Assembly (NCBI GenBank): GCA_963920635.1
Contig: OY987299.1
Location: 21,344,901-21,408,900, forward strand
Direction: 5' to 3'
Source: Pseudeuparius sepicola
Taxonomy: Eukaryota > Arthropoda > Insecta > Coleoptera > Anthribidae
Length of the DNA: 64,000 bases
The position numbers and the translations under genes were made by a program. The notes beneath the pieces are model-generated. The model searched no databases and was not told the DNA's origin. It saw only the letters and a program-made list of their open reading frames with translations. Below, piece by piece: positions 24,125-35,530 of this stretch (position 1 is the stretch's first letter; every line of letters begins with the position of its first letter).

Positions 24125-25045
24125 GGTGCCTTCGGGTAATATCGCCCAGTCTGAAATATCGCCCACTTTTAAATTTGCCGCCTTGTCGAAGTTTTTCTAC
24201 TAACCAGTGAGGTTAGTCCTTTTTAATAGCGTGTTTTGAACAGCCAATAGCAACCGCGCATTTAAATCTAAATAGCCAACCGCCACAGTCTGTAATAAAC
24301 TGCGTGAGTGGGCACGACGAATATTTTTTTATTAGATTGGTAGATCATATAATAACGTTTCCAGCAAAGTACCGTCATTTAAACTGCAAATTATTTACTA
24401 TAGAATGTTAAAAAATATCGGCTTAAAGTATTTACGACGTTTTTTTTTTTCATAAATTTTACCGTTTCGGAGATAACGCCCAAAATTCAGCCATCATGCA
24501 CGTACCACGAACCCACTCATATCAAACATAAGTGGCATAATGATCTAGTTATTTTTGGAAACAAACAATGAAACAATCACATTTACCTTTTGACCATATT
24601 TTCTAACATTCAAAATACAGTTTTGTTGTAATTTAATACATTTAGTTAAGTTTCCCTAATAAAATAATGATACAAATACCTAATATTGAAGTAACTACAG
24701 CAAACGCTCAAAAACTTTCAAATTCTTAGCATTCGCTTGAAACTAAATGTGAAATACTTAATAAGTCCGCTTAAGTGTGATTGTTTCCAAAGGTAACTAG
24801 ATCATTATGCCATTATGCCCCACCGCGTGGGTACAAGGTACGTGCGTGATGGCTGAATTTTGGGCGTTATCTCCGAAACGGTAAAATTTATGAAAAAAAC
24901 AGTAGAATCATTTTTTGTAGAGAATTGAATTTTTTACAAAGTGGTTCGAATTAATTTACAAGTTAACTGTGGGCAAAAAAGTTATGAGCATACTAAATGA
25001 AACTGGTTGGCACAAGTGGCGCCCTCGGGCGATTGCGGATACTGC
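24125..25045. mobile_element. palindromic element with close internal arms
   Basis: CATAAATTTTACCGTTTCGG (24451 onward), continuing through GCCATCATGCACGTACC, has its complement at 24826-24895. AATGATCTAGTT and AACTAGATCATT are an inner pair. The outer part is weaker: CTTCGGG...ATCGCCC on the left against CGGGCGAT on the right. The termini are approximate. Confidence 0.5.
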
Positions 25046-25406
25046 ACTATAACATAATTATGTGACATAATTATCTATGAACGTGTGCAAAAGTTCATTA
25101 AAATCGATCAAGCGGTTTAAAAGATATAGCGAAAAACGAAATTTTAGGACCCCTTTTAAGGGCCCGTGGGGCCCTTAATATAGAACTTTGAACAAAAAGA
25201 AAAAACACGGGTCACTTTATTTTTGGACTAGAATATTGCTGTGCTACGGGTGGCATTTGTTTTTGAATAACCCTGTATATACGTTTCAGTTTCGAAAGTA
25301 CGAAAAATATTGCGAATACCATGGGACTGAAATAGTATTCTTAATCCCTGAGGGTAAATTATAGCCCTACCCTCGATCGGTCCATAAACTTCAGTCCGGC
25401 GGTATA

Positions 25407-25888
25407 CAGTGACCGGCAGAAACTTGGACACAAGTGGAAAACTTTTTTATTATTAATTTCTCAGAAAATTTTATTCTTGATAAAAGTTGTGCATCATTTC
25501 AAACTTAAAATGCACATATCAAAATTTAAATATTTTTTTTGGATACGAGGTAGATTCAAAAATGTCAAAATATCTCTAAAGTAAAGTACCCTTATTTTTT
25601 AAAATACGGTAAAAAGTTACTTACAAAAGTTGTTTGGAATCAAAGGTGGATGTCAGATTTAAAGTCACAACCACCTAGTAAAAAAAAGAAATTTAACTTT
25701 TTTGTATTTTTTCGACCACCCTGTGTATAACAAAAAATCAAAATACCGCAAGCGCAACTTATCATCAAATAACACATGAATTTGCTACTATACTTTAATG
25801 TTGTTCGATTAGCAGCTAAAATTTAAATTAATCGAAATCAGAGTTTAAAAATATTAAATTTTTGTGTCCAACTTTCTGCTGGTCACTG
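25407..25888. mobile_element. MITE with CAGTGACCGGCAG termini
   Basis: CAGTGACCGGCAGAAACTTG on the left faces CAGTGACCAGCAGAAAGTTG (reverse complement of the right end), each followed by GACACAA. TA duplicates flank it. Non-coding, 482 bases, Tc1/mariner-type. Confidence 0.8.
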
Positions 25889-25889
25889 T

Positions 25890-26548
25890 ACAATAATAGG
25901 TATACCTACTAGTATTTATTGTAGACAAAAATCGAGAGCCAAAATTATTTGGCTCTTTAAACTAACTTGAAAATTTCTTTAAAAAGGGAAATCATGTTTA
26001 CGGATTTCTACCCTGAGGATGCAAAGGGTGTAAAAAGTAATTTTACCCTAAAGTGTCTTCCAACACAGTATTGCATCCCAATTGTATTGTTCCTCTTAAA
26101 TTAAGGTTGGAATTACTTTGCAGGGCAGGCTTAAACCAAAAATATTACGTGAAGTAAATTCCTAAACTTTCCATAAATATTTGCGCAGCATTAGGTGCCA
26201 CCAGCAAGGTATGCATCATATGGGAAATTTATATTAATTCTTTCCCGTAAATTTTGACACAGCCAATAGTTTCTGCTTGAAAAGTGATGCTAAAAAATAA
26301 ATTCCCAATAGCAAACAGGTGGTTTCTTAAAAAAACTCAGTAAAATTCTTAACGATGGTGTCCAAATGGGTCTCCCAAAAAGCGCTCTGCGAAAAATTCG
26401 TTAAAGTGATCTTTGATGCTGTTCAGTATTGCATAGTGGATCTTTTAACGTTCAGCGGCACAAAAACTACCAAGAAAAACTGATGGTACGTTAAAACCAC
26501 ATTCACACGTGGGTACTTACCAAATACTAAAATCTCTCTTTAACTGTA
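25890..26548. other. interval without recognised gene
   Basis: AT-rich intergenic or intronic DNA between two MITEs. No repeat arms or exon signals stand out. Confidence 0.4.
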
Positions 26549-26889
26549 CAGGGAGGGCCAAATTGGACACTTTTAAAGGGAAACTCCTATTTTTGACGGA
26601 GATAGACGAAAAGTGATATCGGTGTCTGAGGCTCATTTTTTATGATAAACTTAATGGCGAAAACCGCAAATCGATATCTGTCAGCGTTCTTGAGTTACAG
26701 GGCGTTTTTCATAAATGTGTGTTTTCGAAAAGTGACCGTAACTTTTTTCGGGTTGAAAATTTTGTGTTTCTGTAAAAACATTCTTAAAGCACTTTTTTAC
26801 GTAGAATCCAATGCTGCTACTACATTTTTTCTAGTCAATGGTTTAAGAGTTACGGATAAAATATATTATTTTTTAAAAGGAACCCCCTG
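26549..26889 (-). mobile_element. 341-base MITE, copy 1 (inverted relative to copy 2)
   Basis: Reverse-complemented, it aligns along its whole length with 32549-32889, and both copies are exactly 341 bases with TA at each side. Landmarks include GCAGCATTGGATTCTACGTA and CTATCTCCGTCAAAAATAGG (as read in copy 2). The body is not palindromic. A 102-codon frame in it (26642-26950) is incidental. Confidence 0.8.
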
Positions 26890-27174
26890 TATATTTTTGC
26901 ATTTTTTAATAGAGGAAAAAATTACCATTCCAAAAATATATAAAACTTAATGATTTACTTAAGTAGTTATCAATTAGTAATAGCTTTTGTGATTTCATGT
27001 GTATAATTGGAAGCACGCCCTTTCAACAAGTAGGCTTTGGACGGTGAGACAATGAAACAATCGTGGAAAAATGTTTACTGTTACCTACCTGTAAAATTTT
27101 CAGTTAGGCTGTTTAGGCAGGGTAAAGATTTTTTCTATTTTTGTGTAATTTATAAACTTTGTAACCTACCTACA

Positions 27175-27475
27175 ATGAAATTTGAAAGTTATGAAAAATG
27201 GGATATGATAGTTTGTTTTATACAATTCGGGGAAAATGCCTATCTCTGTTTAACTCGTACCTACCGTTTCGGCCTACTATTAATCAAATCTATTAACTAT
27301 TACTATAACACTATTTATCAAATTGTGTCGCAATCTTGCAAAAATGTGCTTGAAAGGATGTCTTCTCTCTGGATACCGCTCGTAGTATAAATTGCTCGTT
27401 GCATGTGATTTTTCCCCGGATTGTATAAAACAGATATCCCATTTTTCATAACTTTCGAATTTCGGTAAATTTCTG
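27175..27475. repeat. inverted repeat around a 170-base loop
   Basis: GAAAGTTATGAAAAATGGGA (27183 onward) is followed by TTTTATACAATTCGGGGAAAA, and the complement of both lies at 27407-27470. Just to the right (27590-27635) a block resembles the complement of 32500-32545, so this segment and 32.5 kb may be parts of one older inverted duplication. Confidence 0.5.
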
Positions 27476-27879
27476 TTATACGCACATATGACCGATTTTA
27501 ACGAAATTTGGTACACTTACGTATATTGAGGCGTAGATTACGAAAATCAAAACGAAATTTGGGGCAGAGGCTTAGTTTTCGAGTTACACCTTTGTAAAAT
27601 TGCTAGTTTCAGGGTACTTGTTTTACAAATCGCCTGTACCTATTGTTTTCAACTGTTTTTATGATTTTTGACACATGTCAGTGTCACCACAAAATATCAA
27701 AAAGTTAGGTTATATTTTGCTTATGTCAGAAAATCCCCAATTAAGAAAAAAATTATTCATTGCAATTATTGGCTTTTAGCAATATTTAGCTTTTATTTAA
27801 TTACGTCTTTAGGAAAGAATTTGCGGCAAATTAAAGATTTGTATTGCTTTTTTTTTGGCTGAATACGAAAATCTGGTGT

Positions 27880-29290
27880 ACGTTCTTTTTTATACGGCAG
27901 GGACCATCATCTTCAAGTTGGTTTACTCTTCTTTGTACTGTCGGCAGCATCCATCGTCCCAAGTAGCTATGAAAAAGGCAGCCATATACAGCTGAAGGTG
28001 CACCTTCTTTCCCATCACCCAATGCCTCAATAAACAAATAGGTAACCATTTTTTGTTCATAAGTGCCCATCGTTGCAAGGATAAGGGGCTTGTGCTCCTT
28101 TTTTTTTTTTCATACAGCAGTGCCCATCAGTGCCAACTACCTCCGTAAAGGGCACATGCCCTCTTCTTTTTTTCATCTGGCAGGGCTCATCACTGCTGGT
28201 TGCCACTGTAAAGGCTGTATACCTCCTTCTTTTTTTATACGGCAGTGCCCATTGTTGCCGACTTTCACCTTAAGGGGCGTATGCGCCCTTTTTTTTTTCA
28301 TACAGCAGCACCCATCAGTGCCGACTGCCACCTTAAGGGGCTATGCCCCCTTCTTTTTTCATACGGCAGCGCCCATCGTTGCCGACTTCCACCTTCAGGG
28401 GCGTATGCCCCCTTCTTTTTGCATACGGCAGCGCCCACGGGTGCCGACTGCCACCTTAAGAGGCGTATGCCCCCTTCTTTTTGCATACGGCAGTGCCCAT
28501 CGGTGCCGACTGCCACCGTAAGGAGTGTATGCCCCTTAAGGTGGAAGTTGCAATGATGCCGTATAAAAAAGGAAGGGGCCATACACATTTTACGGTGGAA
28601 GTCTGCAACGATGGGCGCTGCCGTATGAAAAAGGAAGGGGCATATGCCCCTTAAGGTGGCAGTCGGCACTGATGGGCGCTGCCGTATGAAAAAAGAAAGG
28701 GGCATACGCCCCTTAAGGTGGCAGTCGGCACTGATGGGCGCTGCCGTATGAAAAAAGAAAGGGGCATACGCCCCTTAAGGTAGAAGCCGGTAACGATGAG
28801 TGCTGCCACCTGAAAAAAGAGATATATTCCCCTTATGGTGGCAGTCGGCACCGATGTGCGCTGCCGTAAGAAAAAAGAAGGGGGCATACGCCTCTTAAGG
28901 TGGCAGTCGGCAACGATGGGCGCTGCCATATGAAAAAAAGGAGGCATACACCCTTTACGGAGGCAGCCAGCAGTGATGGGCGCTGCCGTATGAAAAAAGA
29001 AGGGGGCATACGCCCCTTAAGGTAGAAGCCGGTAACGATGGGCGCTACCACCTGAAAAAAGAGATATATTCCCCTTATGGTGGCAGTCGGTACCGATGTG
29101 CGCTGACGTAAGAAAAAAGAAGGGGGCATACGTCCCTGAAGGTGGAAGTCCGCAACGATGGGCGCTGCCACCTGAAAAAAAGGAGGCATACACCCTTTAC
29201 GGAGGCAGCCAGCAGTGATGGGCGCTGCCGTATGAAAAAAAAGGGGGCATGCTCCCTTTTGGTAACAGTCGATAATGATGGGATATCTTT
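27880..29290. repeat. inverted minisatellite, about 61-base units
   Basis: About eight units in one orientation (roughly 28062-28540) meet about twelve in the opposite orientation (28540-29262). A consensus unit contains GCCCATCGTTGCCGAC, CCACCTTAAGG, the palindrome GGGGCGTATGCCCC, a T-run and ATACGGCAGC. Unit length is not a multiple of three, so the apparent Pro/Arg/Phe-rich proteins in several frames are products of the repeat. In the right part a higher-order repeat of about 243 bases (four units) can be seen: landmarks at 28793 and 29036, and at 28940 and 29182. Confidence 0.85.
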
Positions 29291-29294
29291 TGAA

Positions 29295-29910
29295 GAAAGG
29301 AGAGAAAAAAATATTTTTTTAGGTGCAGCAGAGGTCCAATAAGAGGTAGAGGCCGACTCTGATTCTTTAAAGAGGCACCAACGAATTGCGCCGCATATAC
29401 CCCTACTGAACAAAAAGACTGTCTTCAACAGATGATAAATTGCAAAATATTTTACTAAAAATATCACACCTATACTAAAATTGAGCAATCCATATGCCTG
29501 GCGTAAATAAAACGATGTGTTCAATGACGTTCCGCGATTGGTCGGTAGACTATAAAATTTCACCCGACTTGGTAACAGGGACGTACTCGATCGCAAAAGT
29601 GTAGTTGTGCGGTTTTATCTTGTTGTTTTCAGCTATTTAGACACTGCCACAAATAATTTTATCGATGTTTTGAGCCATTTTAATTAAGCCAATAATTCTT
29701 TTTCGAAATATTTTGATGTAAAAAATTGTAAAACTAAAATTAAATAAAGGTTGTGCCTCAGTGCGGTCCTAGCGTATATCTCAAGTCACGTGCTCTTCTT
29801 TACGCCAAGCGTAAGAGTTGCTCGATTTACTATGTGTACTAATACATACTATAAGAATTTAAACATCAACAACATTGAATACAAAATAACAATAGAAATG
29901 AGTAACCATA
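29295..29910. other. interval between minisatellite and Merlin gene
   Basis: No gene recognised. The Merlin element's left terminus should lie near here, but I could not identify its inverted repeat. Confidence 0.4.
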
Positions 29911-30644
29911 TTATTATTTGTACATGTTTTTTGTCGTTCTAAAGAACTCTTCAATTATATTTTCCGGCAAAACACTTCTCTTAAAAATAAATTCTGAAAG
30001 ATATCCAACATAATGGTATTTTCTAATGCCATATCGAGGTATATTCGATTTTACCTCCCTCCACATGCGCTCTATGTTTTGAGTATATGCCCCTGAAATT
30101 ATAGAGATGACAAAGTCCTTGATAAAACAACACACTATTGTTTAATTATTATTATCATTATTATTATTATTTAGAAAAAATACCTGTTTCTGGATCCACA
30201 AAATTGATTGAGTGATTAACTGTCAAGTGAGTATAACCCTCGTTGGTAAGGCAATTATAAGATTTCCAACAGTCTGATATTATGGTCGTTTTAGGGAAAA
30301 TATACTGCTTAATTACAGATAACAATGTATCCTTGCCTCTTTCTTCAACTGGAACTAGAAACATATTTCTTGTTCCCCTCTCAATACCCCCAAAAATCCA
30401 TTGACCTTCAATGATTCGACCTTTATGAAATTTGCGTTTGCCAATTTTTGCCTCGTCTATTTCGACAATTTTGCCCTCGCACCACCAATTTTTTTGTTAG
30501 TGTGGCGTAGACACCATTCTATACATACCTTAAATATATATTATATAGGTAGGTAGGTAGTAGTAGTAGTAACATATGCTTTATTTAGCCTGATATGGCT
30601 ACTAAATACAATTATATATACTTCGTATAAAACAAAAAGCAATG

Positions 30645-30698
30645 CACGTCACAAATGGCCAACAATGCAAATTTGCATTGTTGGCCATTTGTGACGTG
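30645..30698. repeat. perfect 54-base palindrome, no spacer
   Basis: The left half begins CACGTCACAAATGGCC and ends ATGCAAA; the right half is its exact reverse complement with no loop. In single strands it would form a 27-pair hairpin. Confidence 0.9.
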
Positions 30699-30745
30699 TT
30701 ATAGTCGATCAACCCTTTTAGAACAATAGATTTATTATGACAAAT

Positions 30746-31624
30746 GGGTTGCGGAAAATTGTTCGAAAACAATGGTTCGAAAAAACATTTGTTCAAATGA
30801 CATTTGTTCGAAAAACATTTGTTCGAAAAAAAAACAACATTTGTTTAATTTAATAAGAGATACTTCCGTATCCTATGCCAACTAGGAAAACAGAAAAAAT
30901 CTCGCAAAAGAGTAAGAGAAGACTATAATAATAATAATAATAATTCTCACCCTCACAATAATCCAATTATGTTACATACCTATCTTTGAAAAGTAGGAAT
31001 CCTTTCCGACAATGTGAAAGCCTGGCAGTAAGAACGCGGTCTGGCAGCACATGCACTGTAACACTGATTGAATAAGAGGCATCTCGGTTTGTAGCTTCTT
31101 TGGAATCCGTCAGAGGAGTAGGTTTGGCCGCAGGCGAGTCACACCCTGTATATTTTGCGGCAAAATATACAGGGTGCCTCAAAAAACAGTGACTCTAACT
31201 TGCGGTCCAAATATACAGGGTGTCTAAAAAAAACATTTCCAAGACACCCTGTATATTTTGTGTTTCAAAAACTGTGACTCGCCTGCGGCCAAACCTACTC
31301 CTCTGACGGATTCCAAAGAAGCTACAAACCGAGATGCCTCTTATTCAAGCAGTGTTACAGTGCATGTGCTGCCAGACCGCGTTCTTACTGCCAGGCTTTC
31401 ACATTGTCGGAAAGGAGTCCTACTTTTCAAAGTTATGTAATATTATAGTCTTCTGTTACCCTTTTGCGAGATGTTTTTCTATGTTTTCCTAGTTGGAGAA
31501 GGATAAGGAAATATCTCTTATTAAATCAAACAAATGTTTTTTCGAAGACATGTTTTTTTCGAACAAATGCTTTTTAGAACAAATGTCATTCGAACAAATG
31601 TTTTCGAACAATTTTCCGCGACCC
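30746..31624. mobile_element. foldback element with TTGTTCGAA-rich ends
   Basis: Arms of about 400 bases are inverted repeats. They begin GGGTTGCGGAAAATTGTTCG on the left and close with the complement (one mismatch) on the right. Several CATTTGTTCGAA-type units follow each terminus. Nested CAGGGTG/CACCCTG ends of other MITEs fill the middle (31141-31255). No coding capacity. Confidence 0.75.
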
Positions 31625-32548
31625 ATAACAAATATTCTTATTAAAATTTTGTATATGAAAATCACTAAATGATCTTGTAGAATAATTTATGATGTTCGAA
31701 ATTGAAAGTACCTAATATACCTATGTAAGCAAACTGGAAGTAAATTATGTTTTAATTTAAATATGAATATAAATATGTACTAGAAATTTTGTTAAATTTT
31801 TTATATTTAACCAATGTAATTTCTTGAGCATATAGGTAATTTATTTTGATATAATAATACTTGAAATAATACTTAATCATTCTTCAAAGATTAAATAAAT
31901 AAAATACATACCTCTCTGCAAAAATTGCTCCAATCTACCACGGTAACAAATGATATTTCTAATTCCCTCTTCAAAAATGTTGACCGAGGATGTGGCACTA
32001 ACAAAAAATATCCTACGAACAATCCAATTATGTCCAATTTCATTTTTCCATCAAAAAAAGTGTTTTTGCGCGCACTTTTCCAAAAACCACATTGTCTCCT
32101 TCCTTTTTTTGTCTTAAGCGTTTTTCCACATCTATATTTCATGTTTATAGGATTTAAATGAACATAATTTTCTCCACATTTTTCGCAAAGTATTTCATTT
32201 TGAAATACTCCTAAACTAACCAGAAACTGTACAAAGTTATTGATATTGGATACTAATCTTATGTAGCTTTTTAAATTCATTTTAAAATGTAAGATAGACG
32301 TTTTATAACGCAATAATAGGAGATAAAAAAGAATAACTTTGCCAAATTTAAAATTTGAAATGAAAGTAGGCCCTGGCGCCAACAATTATACCAACATAAA
32401 TGTCAATTTTCCATACTGCATGTAACTAGAAATAAGAATAAAACCCAGCAGAAAACATAAAAAGAAGAAGAGGAAATAAATGTCAAATACAAACAGTACA
32501 GGCAGTTTGTAAAACAAGTACCCTGAAACTAGCGATTTTACAAATATA

Positions 32549-32889
32549 CAGGGTGTTGCATTTAAAAAATAATATTTTTATCCGTAACTCTTAAACCGTT
32601 GACTAGAAAAAAAATGTAGTAGCAGCATTGGATTCTACGTAAAAAGTGCTTTAAGAATGTTTTTACAGAAATACAAAATTTTCAACCCGAAAAAAGTTAC
32701 GGCCAATTTTTGAAAACGCACATTTTCGAAAAACGCCCTGTAACTCAAGAACGGTGACAGGTATCGATTTGCGGTTTTCGCCAATAAGTTTATCATAAAA
32801 AATGAGCCTCAGACACCGACATCAGTTTTCGTCTATCTCCGTCAAAAATAGGAGTTTCCCTTTAAAAGTGTCCAATTTGGCCCACCCTG
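32549..32889 (+). mobile_element. 341-base MITE, copy 2
   Basis: Begins CAGGGTGTTGCATTT and ends GGCCCACCCTG, with TA on both sides. It is the inverted counterpart of 26549-26889, at high identity over the full length. Confidence 0.8.
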
Positions 32890-33249
32890 TACACTAGAAA
32901 TGACATTTCTTAATTTGGTAATCCAAGGTTGGCAGCATTGTTTTGGGCGCGTCCGTCCAGGGGCGTATTTAGCATGTCTAGCATGTCAGAACGTGTGACA
33001 GATACCTAACTTTAACCTTGATATTCTGTGGCTCTAACCAAACTTCAAACACAGAAACTTTTTCACAGCCTTTTTCTGTGCTTCAAAGAATAGAGTAATG
33101 TTAATTTATATCTATATTCAAATTTAGGATTCGTGTGCGTAAAACGTAAATTTTGTTCATTACTGCCCTTTCCATCACCTATCAATAATGTCAATATGGC
33201 CCCCGCTGACAGAATTCTAGGGACTTGAAATATTTACCTGTCACACTAG

Positions 33250-34075
33250 TGTACAGCTGCTGGACCAACCCTATATTAAAGAGCCGAACATGCCGTCATA
33301 TTTCATTGTTGTTTACGGTCTGGGGTGGCGCTACACGACTAAAAAAATGGCGACTTATTATAGGTTATAGGGGGGTATTCTGTGGCTAATGGGATGTCAG
33401 TTTCTGACGTTTGTCTTTGCGTCCAGTATTTGGTAGTTTCATCCTATTAATACTGCTTTTCTAGGTAGATTTGTTTGTGATAACATGAAATTATCGCGCA
33501 CATGAAGAAAATGGCATGCACAGACCATTAGGTGAATTGCAGAAGAATAAACACTATTTTGGAATTATGGTATGATCTGATCAACCAGCTGAAGAAACGA
33601 AAATTAAAGATATTATTTTGGAAGAGTATTTTATAACGTATGCAGGAATGAAAATAGAAAATTTTGTTTATAGCTTCAAAGCGAACCAATAGTCCTCCAT
33701 ATAAATAAGAAACTGAAAAATCTAAATGCGATTTATGCTTTCACATACTACAACTAGCCATGCACTGCGTTTCAAACCAAATACTCTTGCTTGCTTTTTA
33801 GACTCGCTTTTCTTAAGAAAATGCAAACTTGTCAAATTAGAGGGACATAACAAACAAATATTTTATTTTATTTTGAATATTAACTTCGTTGTAACAGGCA
33901 TATTTGCATGTTTTTATTTTATAAAAGATTGTGCAACAATAGTGTTTTAACTAAAACCACCGTGTAAATTAGTTTCGTCGTGTGGCGCCAGTGGCGATCG
34001 CTTGAAACAGCGCTATGCACAGGTCTTTAATATAGTGTTGGTCCAGTGTACAGTTAAGGAGACATTTTAGTATAC
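33250..34075. mobile_element. TIR element, related to 54590-54985
   Basis: CTGGACCAACCCTATATTAA on the left and the complement of CTGGACCAACACTATATTAA on the right form inverted termini. The interior (33700-34000) matches the complement of 54600-54960, including TCTTAAGAAAATG, GGACATAACAAAC and GTCGTGTGGCG. Target duplication is unclear; superfamily not assigned. Confidence 0.55.
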
Positions 34076-34254
34076 ACATCAGTGTTTTTTTTATCAAGCA
34101 AGTAGCAGTTTGGAAATACCAAATATATAATACAAGGAACTGTCAGATAAGTACGAAGTCTTACAAAAAAACACCTTTTTTGAAATTGGCATTATAAAAG
34201 CTCAAAATGCGGCACTAAAGTAAGCCACCATAATATCTACTCTTTTTCTATCAG

Positions 34255-34560
34255 TTGGCCTTGGCGAGATGCAAACAAACCAAATGTCAGAACGCGTTCA
34301 TCGTCCGTAAAACGTGAAGAGATATTAAAAAACCGACCAATAGAATATCATTTAGAATTTCAGTCTTATTGCGGAATTGTTATCTATAACAACGCAATCT
34401 TTCTGTATAAGTATTTTGGTCTGTTTGAACATCCATATCATTTCTATGTAAGCTGCATGTGATGCACCAGCTTGGTAGTTTCTCCAAGATACGCCGTGTC
34501 ATATATCGTACTTGATCAAGGTAGAGCGATCGTTCAAGTCAAGCATTCCCTTTTTTAGCC
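34255..34560 (+). repeat. dispersed repeat, paired with 61345-61640
   Basis: GGCCTTGGCGAGATG opens both copies and GTAGAGCGA...AAGTCAAGCA closes both. The block between has the same order with many substitutions and indels. Function unknown; it precedes the CpG-rich stretch at 34.6-34.86 kb. Confidence 0.5.
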
Positions 34561-34597
34561 ATTTTACCTAAAAAACTTCTTTTCTTCGATTCCTTAC

Positions 34598-34860
34598 GTC
34601 CGGACAATGATCGGTACCGATCTTTGGCACTCTATCTCCCGGACTTCAAACGAAGTACCGTGATGAGGCACCTCGCGGTAGGGGGCGTGCCACAAGGTCA
34701 GCCGCTGGGGCCGCCGCCGAGTTTGTTTATATATTATATTGTGCGAAGCGGCAGACAGGCCGGCTGGCAGACGGAATCGCCGACAAAAGCGCGGGAACGG
34801 AACGGCACTCGCCGCCGACACCGCTTTTATTTTATAAGCGGGGAATGCAAATCTACCACG
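34598..34860 (-). promoter_or_regulatory. GC-rich candidate promoter and first exon, minus strand
   Basis: Read on the minus strand, an octamer ATTTGCAT (34845-34852) lies just before TATAAAAT (34829-34836). GC-rich DNA follows, and a splice donor GGAC|GTAAGG ends an exon at 34598. The order octamer, TATA, GC-rich leader, donor suggests an alternative upstream exon for a leftward gene such as CadN. The motifs are seen; promoter function and target gene are inferred. Confidence 0.3.
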
Positions 34861-35449
34861 GTCCTGATTAATGAGTGTTCGCACCTTTTTAATATAGATG
34901 ATTACAAAAAATGTATCTATGTGTGAAATAAAACAATCGGACAATATTTTCTGTAGAAGAAAATAGCCAGAATATAGGTAGGTATTGTCCAAAGCACGAA
35001 AGAAAACCTTTCTAAATAATGCGGGCAGCGTTGCGTGATTTCCTATACGAGTAGTCGTTACTTATTGGCGAATACAAGTTTTATCATATCGAAGCCGAAT
35101 TTCTAAACTCTGTTATACCGAAAAAATAAAGCTCGCATCACGGGACCACTTACCCATTTTTGTTTATCATTTATTTTTAACGCGGTGTGATAAAACAGCT
35201 ATTATATTTTTTCAATATCGTCGCGTCTACCATCGCCTTTGAAATACGGCAACACAGCACTTCTGCGAAGGAGTCGGCTGACAAAACCAGTTAGCCAACG
35301 CGTTTTGTGCCTGTTTCTATAGTACGTAAAATTAACTGCGTATTTGGGCTACCATACGGACCTCATTTTTTTAGGCCGCTGGCAAGTTTTTTCCGCCGTC
35401 TCAGAGAGCTCAGTGGCGTTTCGTATGTTCGGGAGTTAACGTGTGCAAA

Positions 35450-35530
35450 ATGAGTAAACAGGGAAGAACGTTGCATTCTCAAGCACGAGAAATAATTGCC
35501 AGTGTTATAAGGGTTTGCCTTCCTCCATAG
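35450..35530 (+). pseudogene. N-terminal scrap of a transposase-like protein
   Basis: A 26-codon frame reads MSKQGRTLHSQAREIIASVI and then stops. The HSQAREII segment resembles the start of IS630/Tc1-type transposases common in insects, just before the first helix-turn-helix. Nothing recognisable follows. Weak call. Confidence 0.25.

Larger units (their letters stand above)
30529..31911 (-). other. Merlin intron 1, or an insertion with look-alike target duplication
   Basis: The donor is GAG|GTATGTAT and the acceptor TTTAAG|GTATGTAT, so GTATGTAT occurs at both junctions. This can be read as a 1383-base intron or as a mobile insertion that duplicated about 9 bases, which could be spliced out with no change of frame. 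It contains the 54-base palindrome at 30645 and a foldback element at 30746-31624. Confidence 0.6.
29914..32280 (-). pseudogene. Merlin-superfamily (ISXO2/IS1595-like) transposase gene with two introns
   Basis: Three exons: 31912-32280, 30184-30528 and 29914-30092. Exon 1 starts MNLKSYIRL and holds a zinc ribbon (CEKC ... C ... CGFW). Exon 2 holds VEIDEAKIGK (first Asp) and IISDCWKSY (second Asp). Exon 3 holds TQNIERMW (Glu) and the family's RYG...YLSEFIFKR. Intron 2 (30093-30183) is a clean GT-AG intron restoring DPETG|AYTQN. Intron 1 (30529-31911) also has GT and AG and joins in phase at REV. One break: about 30482-30495, where an A run seven long on the coding strand puts the following KIVEIDEAK out of frame; one more A would restore it. 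It may be a recently dead element or a sequencing error in a homopolymer. Merlin elements move by cut and paste. Confidence 0.85.

Noticed and set aside
28063..29189. Several 98-152 codon frames with repeated Pro/Arg/Phe motifs
   Set aside because: They are frame-rotating translations of the 61-base minisatellite on both strands.
27880..29290. CRISPR array
   Set aside because: Units are contiguous with no unique spacers, invert in the middle, and the genome is clearly animal.
35450..35530. Complete small gene
   Set aside because: Only 26 codons, resembles the start of a transposase, and nothing follows in any frame.
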